Source: an uncultured Eubacteriales bacterium
GTDB lineage: Bacteria; Bacillota; Clostridia; Oscillospirales; Butyricicoccaceae
Length of the DNA: 17,327 nucleotides
Reading direction: 5' to 3'
NCBI GenBank assembly: GCA_910586105.1
Contig: CAJUGU010000085.1
Location: 1-17,327 of the forward strand
The notes under the pieces are model-generated. The model ran no database searches and was not told the DNA's origin. It worked only from the letters and a program-made list of their open reading frames with translations. How positions within the stretch are numbered: the first letter of the stretch is position 1; each line of letters begins with the position of its first letter. Of this stretch, positions 6,553 through 13,884 are shown piece after piece. The translations under genes were made by a program, and so were the position numbers.

Positions 6553-6583
6553 AAAATACCGCCCGGCGGGCAGCCGGGCGGTA
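6553..6583 (-). terminator. hairpin with T-tail between carB and hemW
   Basis: An 11-bp perfect stem (6557-6567 with 6573-6583, arms TACCGCCCGGC/GCCGGGCGGTA, loop of 5) is followed on the - strand by TTTT. It could terminate carB transcription. Because hemW starts only 35 bases further and no promoter fits in between, it could equally be an attenuator or a processed hairpin in the hemW leader. A TATATT at 6598-6603 (- strand) could be a hemW -10, but its -35 is poor. Confidence 0.5.
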
Positions 6584-6635
6584 AGGAACGGTTCCAAAAT
6601 ATACGCAGATTCCGAAGAAATTGCCGATTTTGCCA

Positions 6636-6803
6636 CTTCGTCCCGCCGTCGTTTTGGCGGGACGAAGCCGCATGCAGAAACGGCTTTGGCCGCGCCGGCC
6701 CCGCCCGCAGGCGAGAAAGGGATTCCAAAGGGACGAGTCCCTTTGGCGCTGTCCGCGCAGGACCGGGGTCCAGGGACAGCGCCCCGGCGCCCGCCGCGCA
6801 GGC
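6636..6803. repeat. dispersed two-hairpin intergenic element, copy 1 (3' of carB)
   Basis: In + strand order: hairpin 1 is CTTCGTCCCGCC (6636-6647) paired with GGCGGGACGAAG (6656-6667), a perfect 12-bp stem with an 8-base loop. Next come GCATGCA (6670-6676), CCCCGCCCGCAGGCG (6699-6713) and hairpin 2, CCAAAGGGAC (6725-6734) paired with GTCCCTTTGG (6737-6746) around GA. GTCCGCGCAGGACC (6751-6764) follows, and finally CGCCCGCCGCGCAGGC (6788-6803). The same modules, in the same order and orientation, occur at 13718-13860. Copy 1 has about 24 extra bases after 6764, where GGCGCTGTCC (6745-6754) also pairs with GGACAGCGCC (6774-6783). The rest of the 343-base carB-hemW gap holds only the hairpin at 6557-6583; no gene is seen in it. 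Confidence 0.8.
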
Positions 6804-6861
6804 AAAGCAAACGGCAAGAGCCAAACGCTCGCGGAATATGATTCTTCACAGTTCCTAAGCG

Positions 6862-9800
6862 TTATTTCTCGATGCTCGCGTGGATCGTTTGCAGCGAACG
6901 CAGCTGCTTGTTGGGATGGCGTTTGACCTCCAGGATACCCGCCGCAGTCGCCTTCGCCGCCGCCATGGTGGTCATATACGGGATTTTGGCTTTGATCGCG
7001 CCCTTGCGGATATAGCTGTCGTCGTGACGGCTGTCCTTCCCGGCAGGGGTGTTGACGATCAGGTCGATCTGGCCGTTGGCGATGTCGTCCAGCAGGTTCG
7101 GGCGGCCTTCAAAGACCTTCTTCGCGCGCTCGACCGGCAACCCGGCCTGCTCGATCCGATCGGCGGTGCCGCCTGTGGCGACCAGCGTAAAGCCTGCGTC
7201 AAGGAAGCCCTGCGCGACTTCGAGCAGCTCGGGCTTGTCGCGGTCGCTGACGCTGATCAGCACGCGGCCTTCCAGCGGCAGGGCGGTCTTGGTCGCCTCC
7301 TGCGCCTTGTAGAAGGCTTCGCCAAAGGTGTCGGCAAGCCCGAGCACCTCGCCGGTCGAACGCATCTCCGGCCCGAGCAGCGGGTCGACCTCGGGGAACA
7401 TATTGAACGGGAATACGGCTTCCTTCACGCCATAATGGCGGTATTTGCTTTCCCGGAGGGACGGCACCGGCGAGGGCGCGCCGGTCAGCTCTGCGGTGAT
7501 GACCTCGGTCGCAAGCTGCACCATCTGGACCGCGCAGACCTTCGAAACCAGCGGAACCGTGCGCGAGGCGCGCGGGTTGGCTTCGAGCACGAAGACCCTG
7601 CCGTCTTCAATGGCGTACTGCATATTCATCAGGCCGCAGACGTGCATCTCCTCCGCGATGCGCTTGGTGTAATCCTTGATCGTCGCGAGGTTTTCCGCCG
7701 AGATGTTGAGCGAGGGCAGGATGCACGCCGAGTCGCCCGAGTGGACGCCCGCCAACTCAATGTGTTCCATCACCGCAGGGACGAACGCGTGCGTGCCGTC
7801 GCAGATTGCGTCGGCCTCGCATTCGAGCGCATGATGCAGGAAACGGTCGATCAGGATCGGGCGGTCGGGGGTCACGCCGACGGCGGCCCGCATATATTCG
7901 GTCAGGCTGTCCGCGTCGTGGACGACCTCCATCCCGCGCCCGCCCAGCACGTAGCTCGGGCGCACCATCACGGGGTAACCGATCTGTTCGGCGATCTTCA
8001 GCGCGTCGTCGACCGTGACCGCCATACCGGCTTCCGGCATGGGGATGCCGAGCTTGTCCATCATGGCGCGGAACCGGTCGCGGTCCTCGGCAAGGTCGAT
8101 GACCTCGGGGCTGGTGCCCAGGATCTTTACGCCCGCCTTTTCCAGTTCGCCCGCGAGGTTGAGCGGGGTCTGCCCGCCGAACTGCGCAATCACGCCGAGC
8201 GGCTTTTCTTTTGCGTAAATGGCGAGGACATCCTCGGCGGTGAGGGGTTCAAAATACAGCTTGTCGGACGTGTCGTAATCGGTCGAAACCGTCTCGGGAT
8301 TGCAGTTGACGATGATCGTCGAGAAGCCGAGCTTTTTCAGCGCGAGCGCCGCATGCACGCAGCAGTAATCAAATTCGATGCCCTGCCCGATGCGGTTGGG
8401 CCCGCCGCCGAGGATCATGACCTTCGGCTTGCGGGTGTTCACGACCGTGCGGTCGGGGGCGTTATAGGTGGAGTAATAGTAGGAGTTGTTTTCGGTGCCG
8501 GAGACATGCACGCCTTCCCAGGCCTCGGTCACGCCGAGCGCTTCGCGCGCCTCGCGGATCTCCTGCTCGGGGCGTTCCAGCAGCTGCGCAAGGTATTTGT
8601 CGGCGAAGCCGTCCCGCTTGGCCTGCGCCAGCAGTTCGTCGGGCAACGCCGCGCCCTTATAGGCAAGGATCGCTTCCTCCTCCTGCACCAGCTCCTTCAT
8701 CTGTTCGATGAACCACGGCTTGATGTGGGTCAGGCTGCTCAGCTCGTCGACGGTCGCGCCCTTGCGCAGCGCCTCATACATCAGGAACTGCCGTTCGCTG
8801 GTCGCGGTCGAGAGCATCCGCAGCAGCTCGATCCGGCCTTTGTTGTGGAAATCCTTGGCGAAGCCCAGCCCGTAGCGCCCGATCTCCAGCGAGCGGATCG
8901 CCTTCTGGAACGCCTCCTTATAGGTCTTGCCGATGCTCATGACCTCGCCGACCGCGCGCATCTGCGTGCCCAGCTTGTCCTGCACGCCCTTGAACTTTTC
9001 AAACGCCCAGCGCGCGAACTTGATAACGACATAGTCGCCGTCCGGCCTGTATTTGTCGAGCGTGCCGTACTTGCCGCACGGGATCTCGTCCAGCGTCAGC
9101 CCGGAAGCCAGCATCGCGGAGACCAGCGCAATCGGGAAGCCGGTGGCCTTGCTTGCGAGCGCCGACGAGCGGGAGGTGCGCGGGTTGATCTCAATGACGA
9201 TGTCACGGTCGGTCTTGGGATCGTGCGCCCACTGGACGTTGGTGCCGCCGATCACCTGGATGGCTTCCACGATCTTGTAGCTTTTTTCCTGAAGGCGTTT
9301 CTGCACATCCTCGGAAACGGTCAGCATTGGGGCCGAGCAGAACGAATCGCCGGTATGCACGCCCATTGGGTCGATGTTTTCGATGAAGCAGACCGTAATA
9401 AGGTTGTTTTTGGCGTCGCGGACGACCTCGAGCTCCAGTTCCTCCCAGCCAAGGATGGATTCCTCGACCAGAACCTGGCCGACAAGGCTGGCCTGCAGGC
9501 CGCGCGCGCAGACGGTTTGCAGCTCGTCCTTATTGTACACGAGTCCACCGCCGGCCCCGCCCATCGTGTAGGCGGGCCGCAGCACGACCGGATAGCCCAG
9601 ACGGTCGGCGATCGCACAGGCTTCTTCCACCGAATAGGCGACTTCGCTGCGCGCCATTTCAATACCAAGGCTGTCCATCGTGCGTTTGAACTCGATGCGG
9701 TCCTCGCCGCGCTCGATCGCGTCGACCTGCACGCCGATCACTTTCACGCCGTACTTGTCGAGCACGCCGGTACTCGCGAGTTCGGCGCACAGGTTGAGCC

Positions 9801-10083
9801 CGGACTGGCCGCCGAGGTTGGGGAGCACGGCGTCAGGGCGCTCCTGTTCGATGATCTGGGTCAGCCGCTCGACGTTCAGCGGTTCGATATATGTGACGTC
9901 GGCGGCGCCGGGGTCGGTCATAATGGTTGCCGGGTTTGAGTTCACCAGCACGATCTCGTAGCCCAGCTTTTTGAGCGCCTTGCAGGCCTGCGTGCCCGAA
10001 TAATCGAATTCGCACGCCTGACCGATGACGATCGGGCCCGAGCCAATGATCAGTACCTTGTGGATATCCTGTCTGATTCCCAT
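6862..10083 (-). CDS. carB: carbamoyl-phosphate synthase large subunit CarB
   Basis: A 1073-residue synthetase subunit. It makes carbamoyl phosphate for pyrimidine and arginine synthesis from bicarbonate, two ATP and ammonia supplied by the glutaminase subunit CarA. The two homologous ATP-grasp halves are visible. The first opens KVLIIGSGPIVIGQACEFDYSG and contains the VNSNPATIMTDP and IEINPRTSRSSALASKATG motifs. The second starts near residue 555 (KVMILGGGPNRIGQGIEFDY) with FGGQTPLNLA and VLEANPRASRTVPLVSK. The C-terminal methylglyoxal-synthase-like regulatory domain starts near 935 (VLISVSDRDK, LVATGGTADR, IVNTPAGKDSRHDD). The length equals the classic full size. The start at 10083 has GGAGG (10090-10094) 6 bases upstream. 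carA is not adjacent on either side, which is unusual. Promoter at 10163-10191. No PyrR-binding leader is recognised. Confidence 0.98.
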   Translation of the reverse strand: MGIRQDIHKVLIIGSGPIVIGQACEFDYSGTQACKALKKLGYEIVLVNSNPATIMTDPGAADVTYIEPLNVERLTQIIEQERPDAVLPNLGGQSGLNLCAELASTGVLDKYGVKVIGVQVDAIERGEDRIEFKRTMDSLGIEMARSEVAYSVEEACAIADRLGYPVVLRPAYTMGGAGGGLVYNKDELQTVCARGLQASLVGQVLVEESILGWEELELEVVRDAKNNLITVCFIENIDPMGVHTGDSFCSAPMLTVSEDVQKRLQEKSYKIVEAIQVIGGTNVQWAHDPKTDRDIVIEINPRTSRSSALASKATGFPIALVSAMLASGLTLDEIPCGKYGTLDKYRPDGDYVVIKFARWAFEKFKGVQDKLGTQMRAVGEVMSIGKTYKEAFQKAIRSLEIGRYGLGFAKDFHNKGRIELLRMLSTATSERQFLMYEALRKGATVDELSSLTHIKPWFIEQMKELVQEEEAILAYKGAALPDELLAQAKRDGFADKYLAQLLERPEQEIREAREALGVTEAWEGVHVSGTENNSYYYSTYNAPDRTVVNTRKPKVMILGGGPNRIGQGIEFDYCCVHAALALKKLGFSTIIVNCNPETVSTDYDTSDKLYFEPLTAEDVLAIYAKEKPLGVIAQFGGQTPLNLAGELEKAGVKILGTSPEVIDLAEDRDRFRAMMDKLGIPMPEAGMAVTVDDALKIAEQIGYPVMVRPSYVLGGRGMEVVHDADSLTEYMRAAVGVTPDRPILIDRFLHHALECEADAICDGTHAFVPAVMEHIELAGVHSGDSACILPSLNISAENLATIKDYTKRIAEEMHVCGLMNMQYAIEDGRVFVLEANPRASRTVPLVSKVCAVQMVQLATEVITAELTGAPSPVPSLRESKYRHYGVKEAVFPFNMFPEVDPLLGPEMRSTGEVLGLADTFGEAFYKAQEATKTALPLEGRVLISVSDRDKPELLEVAQGFLDAGFTLVATGGTADRIEQAGLPVERAKKVFEGRPNLLDDIANGQIDLIVNTPAGKDSRHDDSYIRKGAIKAKIPYMTTMAAAKATAAGILEVKRHPNKQLRSLQTIHASIEK

Positions 10084-10162
10084 GTTCTGCCTCCGTTTGT
10101 AAAAAATAACAAGGGCGGACGCGGCGGCCCGGCGCGGGCGGCGCGCGTTTCCTTCTCACATA

Positions 10163-10191
10163 AATATACCATTTCCTTCCGAAAATTACAA
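10163..10191 (-). promoter_or_regulatory. sigma-A promoter for carB
   Basis: On the - strand TTGTAA (10186-10191) and TATATT (10163-10168) are separated by 17 bases. The predicted transcript starts near 10156, leaving a leader of about 70 bases. Between about 10112 and 10150 the leader is almost pure G/C and can form short hairpins (for example GCGCG pairing with CGCGC). A T-rich stretch (TTGTTATTTTTTACAA) follows before the ribosome site. That order is attenuator-like but unproven. Confidence 0.65.
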
Positions 10192-10303
10192 TCGGTAAAC
10201 TTTGATTTTTCCGCCGTCCGGACGCTTCGTTTTTTGGTGGAATCGCCGGGAATCGTCCGAAGTATTCGCAAAAACAGAGATTTCGGCAATTTTGAGGAAA
10301 ATG
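10192..10303. other. central part of the carB / permease divergent intergenic region
   Basis: These bases lie between the two divergent promoters. The one regular element is a perfect 10-base palindrome, CGTCCGGACG at 10215-10224, about 25-35 bases upstream of the carB -35 and 80-90 bases upstream of the permease -35. It could be an operator, but a palindrome of this length in GC-rich DNA may be chance. No gene is seen. Confidence 0.3.
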
Positions 10304-10332
10304 TTGACAATTTCGTGGGAATGCTTTATTAT
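10304..10332 (+). promoter_or_regulatory. strong sigma-A promoter for the purine permease
   Basis: A perfect TTGACA (10304-10309) is followed after exactly 17 bases by TATTAT (10327-10332). The predicted start near 10339 gives a leader of about 93 bases before the permease. Confidence 0.85.
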
Positions 10333-10342
10333 GATAGGCATG

Positions 10343-10401
10343 GGGCGCAAAGGGACTCCTGTCCGCCGGGCGATGGCGGGCGGGTTCCGCCGTTTGCGCC
10401 C
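10343..10401 (+). ncRNA. structured 5' leader (four-helix cloverleaf) of the purine permease
   Basis: The start and end of this leader pair perfectly: GGGCGCAAA (10343-10351) with TTTGCGCCC (10393-10401), 9 bp. Inside, three hairpins fit back to back: GGAC(10353-10356)/GTCC(10361-10364), GCC(10365-10367)/GGC(10375-10377) and GGCGG(10379-10383)/CCGCC(10387-10391). This leaves a tight four-way junction. T-rich bases (TTCTTTTT, 10407-10414) and the ribosome site AGGGGG (10418-10423) follow. It does not carry the conserved bases of the purine riboswitch. A regulatory RNA is an inference; alternative GC-rich folds are possible. Confidence 0.45.
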
Positions 10402-10431
10402 GACGATTCTTTTTCACAGGGGGAACGATCA

Positions 10432-11814
10432 ATGAATGATTTCCTGGAACAGCGCTTCAAACTTAAGGAAGCGGGTTCAAACGTGCGCACCGAAGTCATT
10501 GCCGGTGTGACGACCTTCATGACCATGGCGTATATCCTCGCCGTCAACCCGAACATCCTCGGGGCGTCGGGCATGGATACCGGCGCGGTCTTTACCGCCA
10601 CCTGTCTGGCTTCCGCGCTGGGCACTATCCTGATGGCGCTGCTGGCAAACTACCCGTTCGCGCTGGCGCCGGGCATGGGCCTGAACGCCTATTTCGCGTT
10701 CACCGTTGTGCTGGGCTACGGCTACAGCTGGCAGGCCGCGCTTGCCGCCGTCTTTGTCGAAGGCATCGTCTTCATCGTGCTTTCGGTGACCAGCGTCCGT
10801 GAAATGATCTTCAACTCGATCCCGGCGTGCCTGAAATACGGCGTTTCCTGCGGTATCGGCCTGTTCATCACCTTCATCGGGCTGCAAAACTCCAAGCTGG
10901 TGGTCAACAACGATTCCACGCTGCTGGGCATGTACCCCTTTGCCACATCGCTGCGGGACGGCACTTTTTCCTCGACCGGCATGGGCGCGCTGCTCGCGCT
11001 GATCGGCGTGATCATTACCGCGGTGCTCCTGATCCGGAAGGTCAAGGGCGGCATCCTCTGGGGCATCCTCGCGACCTGGGTGCTGGGCATCGTCTGCGAA
11101 TTGATCGGGGTGTACGTCCCCAACGCGGAACTCGGCATGTACTCCGTGCTGCCCGATTTCTCGAATGGCCTGGCGATCCCGTCGATCGCGCCGACGCTGG
11201 CGCAGCTCGACTTTTCGGGCATCTTAAACGCGAACTTCGTTACGATCATGCTGGCATTCCTGTTCGTGGACATGTTCGACACGCTGGGCACGCTGATGGG
11301 CGTGGCCTCCAAGGCGGACATGCTTGATGCGGACGGCAAGCTGCCCAAGGTACGCGGCGCGCTGCTGGCGGACTCGCTGGCGACCTCTGCGGGCGCGGTG
11401 CTGGGCACCTCGACCACCACGACCTTCGTCGAATCGGCTTCCGGCGTGGCGGAAGGCGGACGGACGGGCCTGACGGGCCTTGTCACCGCGGCGCTTTTCC
11501 TGATCTCGCTGTTCCTGTCGCCGATCTTCCTGGCGATCCCGTCCTTTGCGACGGCCCCGGCGCTGATCGTGGTCGGCTTCATGATGCTGAGCACCGTGCT
11601 CAAGGTCGATTTTGACGACGCGGGCGACGCCGTCCCGGCGTTTATCGCGCTGTTCGCAATGCCGTTCATGTATTCGATCTCGGAAGGCATCGCCCTTGGC
11701 GTGATCTCCTACGTACTGATCAACCTTTTCACCGGCAAGGCGAAGGAGAAGAAGATCAGCCCGGTCATGTATGTCCTTGCGGTCGTTTTCGTGCTGAAGT
11801 ACGTGCTGCTTTGA
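10432..11814 (+). CDS. NCS2-family purine permease (AzgA/PbuG type, guanine/hypoxanthine or adenine)
   Basis: A 460-residue multi-spanning proton symporter for purine bases. Diagnostic AzgA-branch features: VRTEVIAGVTTFMTMAYILAVNP at 18-40, APGMGLNAYFAF at 79-90, FVDMFDTLGTLMGVA with the transport-critical acidic residue near 280, and the TM10 signature GTSTTTTFVESASGVAEGGRTG near 325-346. About a dozen or more hydrophobic segments fill the chain and the length is typical. The start at 10432 follows AGGGGG (10418-10423) by 8 bases; sequence further upstream in the same frame belongs to the leader and promoter. The next gene, adenine deaminase, suggests adenine or hypoxanthine as cargo, but sequence alone does not separate adenine from guanine/hypoxanthine carriers. 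Expression is probably controlled through the structured leader at 10343-10401. Confidence 0.93.
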   Translation: MNDFLEQRFKLKEAGSNVRTEVIAGVTTFMTMAYILAVNPNILGASGMDTGAVFTATCLASALGTILMALLANYPFALAPGMGLNAYFAFTVVLGYGYSWQAALAAVFVEGIVFIVLSVTSVREMIFNSIPACLKYGVSCGIGLFITFIGLQNSKLVVNNDSTLLGMYPFATSLRDGTFSSTGMGALLALIGVIITAVLLIRKVKGGILWGILATWVLGIVCELIGVYVPNAELGMYSVLPDFSNGLAIPSIAPTLAQLDFSGILNANFVTIMLAFLFVDMFDTLGTLMGVASKADMLDADGKLPKVRGALLADSLATSAGAVLGTSTTTTFVESASGVAEGGRTGLTGLVTAALFLISLFLSPIFLAIPSFATAPALIVVGFMMLSTVLKVDFDDAGDAVPAFIALFAMPFMYSISEGIALGVISYVLINLFTGKAKEKKISPVMYVLAVVFVLKYVLL

Positions 11815-11848
11815 CCGCTGCGCGTGCCCGGTGAAGGCCGCGCCTGCT

Positions 11849-11880
11849 GGAAGCCGCGCTTTGAGCGCGGCTTCCTTCTG
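11849..11880 (+). terminator. hairpin between permease and adenine deaminase
   Basis: GGAAGCCGCGC (11849-11859) pairs perfectly with GCGCGGCTTCC (11865-11875) around a 5-base loop, followed by TTCT only. The T-run is weak, so it may end some transcripts and let others through to the adenine deaminase gene, for which no separate promoter is evident. Confidence 0.6.
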
Positions 11881-11923
11881 AATACCCGTAAATTTTTGTG
11901 CGGAATGGAGGAATTTTGCGTTT

Positions 11924-13627
11924 ATGAAAGAACGATTGATCCGGGTCGCGCTGGGGGAAGAACCCGCCGATCTGCTGCTGAAAAATGCCCGTGTAGCCGA
12001 TGTGTTCACCGGCGCCGTGTTCCCGGCGGATATCGCCATTGCAGGCGGATGGATCGCCGGGGTCGGCAACTACAGCGCGGCGCGCGAGACCGTTGACCTG
12101 CAAGAGCGCGTGGTAGCCCCGGGGCTCATCAACGCCCACTGCCATGTCGAATCCTCCATGGCGGCCCCGCCGGTGTACTGCGCCGAGGAACTCCGCTGGG
12201 GCGTGACCACCATCGTGACCGACCCGCACGAGATTGCAAACGTCGCCGGACTGCCCGGAATCCAATACATGCTGGACGCCTCCGAGGGCCTGCCGGTCAA
12301 CTATTACGTGATGCTGCCTTCCTGCGTGCCGTCCACCCCATTTGAACACGCGGGCTGTTCGCTCTCCGCCGACGACCTTTCCCGGCTGGCCGGGCGCCCG
12401 CGCGTGCTGGGGCTCGGCGAAATGATGAACCTGCCCGGCGTTCTGGGCTGCGACCCCGACGTACTGCGCAAGCTCGAACGTTTTGGCGGCGGCGTCATCG
12501 ACGGCCACGCCCCGCAGGCGCACGGGCGGGCGCTTCAGGCATACGCTGCCGCAGGCATCCGCACCGACCACGAGGCGATCGCCTACGGCGAAGCGCGCGA
12601 AAAGCTCCGCGCCGGGCTGGCTGTGCTCATGCGCGAAGGGAGCGCGTCGAAGAATCTGGAAGCGATCCTTTCCGGCGTGCTCGCCGAGGAACTCCCGACC
12701 GACCGGCTGGCCTTCTGCACCGACGACAAACACCTTGCCGACATCCGCCGGGAGGGCTCGGTGCGCTGGTGCGTGAAAAAGGCGGTCGAGCTGGGCATGC
12801 GTCCCGTGGCCGCGCTGCGGATCGCCACTTACAACGCCGCCCGGATCTACGGTTTGCCGTACCTCGGCGCGGTCGCGCCCGGCTGGCAGGCCGACCTGAC
12901 CGTGTTCGACAACCTGCGCGACCTCAACGTCTTGCAGGTCTATCATAAGGGACGGCTGGCGGCGGACGCGGATGGCGTCCGGTTCCCGGCGGCTGCCGAG
13001 GTGCGGAGCGAAGCGGTAGAGGGTTCGGTGCGTCTCGCGCCGTTTACGGCGGGGGACCTCGCCCCCGCGCTCGATCCGGAATGCCGTTACCCGGTGATCC
13101 AAATGCTGCCGGGGGAGATCGCCACTGAAAAAGGTTCCTGCACGGGTGCGGAAGCCGAGGCGGCGATCGCCCGCGGCGACCTGTGCCGCATCGCCGTACT
13201 CGAACGCCACCACGCGACCGGCCATATCGGCTGCGGGCTGCTGGCAGGCTATGGGCTGCGGGAGGGCGCGGCGGCGACGACGGTTGCCCACGACTCGCAT
13301 AACCTGCTTGTTGTCGGCACGAATGCGCGCGATATGGAAGCCGCCGTCCGGGAGATCGAGCGCGTGCAGGGCGGTTATACGCTGGTACGCGACGGGAAGC
13401 CGGTCGATACGCTGCCGCTGCCGGTTGGCGGGCTGATGTCGCGCCTTCCCGCAGACGAGCTTAATGCCCGTCTGCTTGCACTGGAAACGCAGGCGCGCGC
13501 GCTGGGCGTCTCGGAGCTGGTCGACCCGTTCATTTCATTAAGTTTTATGGCGCTGCCGGTGATCCCGAAAATGCGTATCACCGATCTTGGCATGTTCGAT
13601 TCGGAGCGGTTCGCCTTTTGCGACTGA
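11924..13627 (+). CDS. ade: adenine deaminase
   Basis: A 567-residue amidohydrolase converting adenine to hypoxanthine and ammonia for purine salvage. Seen here: the metal-binding NAHCHVESS (His72, His74), the adenine-deaminase-specific VTDPHEIANV and LPSCVPSTPFEHAG, GEMMNLPGVL, the metal site DGHAPQ (near 192-197), DHEAIAYGEAREKL, and the late aspartate in FCTDDKHLADI (near 263-273). The C-terminal domain carries HHATGHIGCGLLAGYGL and VAHDSHNLLVVGTN. Length and domain order match full adenine deaminases. The start at 11924 is preceded by GGAGG at 11907-11911; the 12-base gap is long, yet the protein begins where the family does. It lies 109 bases after the permease on the same strand, so the two likely form a salvage unit. 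It converges on purL with a shared terminator between. Confidence 0.96.
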   Translation: MKERLIRVALGEEPADLLLKNARVADVFTGAVFPADIAIAGGWIAGVGNYSAARETVDLQERVVAPGLINAHCHVESSMAAPPVYCAEELRWGVTTIVTDPHEIANVAGLPGIQYMLDASEGLPVNYYVMLPSCVPSTPFEHAGCSLSADDLSRLAGRPRVLGLGEMMNLPGVLGCDPDVLRKLERFGGGVIDGHAPQAHGRALQAYAAAGIRTDHEAIAYGEAREKLRAGLAVLMREGSASKNLEAILSGVLAEELPTDRLAFCTDDKHLADIRREGSVRWCVKKAVELGMRPVAALRIATYNAARIYGLPYLGAVAPGWQADLTVFDNLRDLNVLQVYHKGRLAADADGVRFPAAAEVRSEAVEGSVRLAPFTAGDLAPALDPECRYPVIQMLPGEIATEKGSCTGAEAEAAIARGDLCRIAVLERHHATGHIGCGLLAGYGLREGAAATTVAHDSHNLLVVGTNARDMEAAVREIERVQGGYTLVRDGKPVDTLPLPVGGLMSRLPADELNARLLALETQARALGVSELVDPFISLSFMALPVIPKMRITDLGMFDSERFAFCD

Positions 13628-13631
13628 TCGG

Positions 13632-13684
13632 AAAAATAAGGGCTGGCTCCCGTGGTTTTGGAACCATGGGAGCCAGCCTTTTCG
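13632..13684. terminator. bidirectional intrinsic terminator between adenine deaminase and purL
   Basis: A 17-bp stem with one G-T wobble (13641-13657 with 13662-13678, arms GGCTGGCTCCC.../...GGGAGCCAGCC) and a 4-base loop is followed by TTTTCGGTTT on the + strand. It is preceded by AAAAATA, which becomes a T-run on the - strand, so it can stop both the adenine deaminase transcript and purL. Confidence 0.9.
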
Positions 13685-13717
13685 GTTTGTATTTTCAAAG
13701 GTTTGCCGTGGTAAATC

Positions 13718-13860
13718 CTTCCCCCGCCGCTGTTGTGGCGGGGGAAGCTGCATGCATATTAAGACGCGCCCAGCCCCCGTCCCGCCCGCAGGCGAAATTG
13801 GGAGTCCAGAGGGACGGGTCCCTCTGGCGACGTCCGCGTAGGACCGCCCGCCGCGTAGGC
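13718..13860. repeat. dispersed two-hairpin intergenic element, copy 2 (3' of purL)
   Basis: The same module order as copy 1. Hairpin 1 is CTTCCCCCGCC (13718-13728) with GGCGGGGGAAG (13737-13747), an 11-bp stem and 8-base loop. Next come GCATGCA (13750-13756), CCCGCCCGCAGGCG (about 13780-13793) and hairpin 2, CCAGAGGGAC (13806-13815) with GTCCCTCTGG (13818-13827) around GG. GTCCGCGTAGGACC (13832-13845) and CGCCCGCCGCGTAGGC (13845-13860) complete it. Relative to copy 1, both stems change bases on both arms so that pairing is kept. It lies 24 bases 3' of the purL stop codon. Confidence 0.8.
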
Positions 13861-13884
13861 GGGGCAGGCGGGAGACCGGGTGCT

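Noticed and set aside
6880..9939. 1019-codon open frame on the + strand opposite carB
   Set aside because: It is the antisense shadow of an unmistakable carB; its translation is low-complexity and Arg/Asp/His/Val-rich, as expected from GC-rich codon bias.
10343..10401. purine riboswitch in the permease leader
   Set aside because: Lacks the conserved three-way-junction bases and loop sequences of the class; only a structured leader of unknown type is supported.
11765..13300. 511-codon open frame on the - strand opposite adenine deaminase
   Set aside because: Antisense of a full-length adenine deaminase; no domain or ribosome site.
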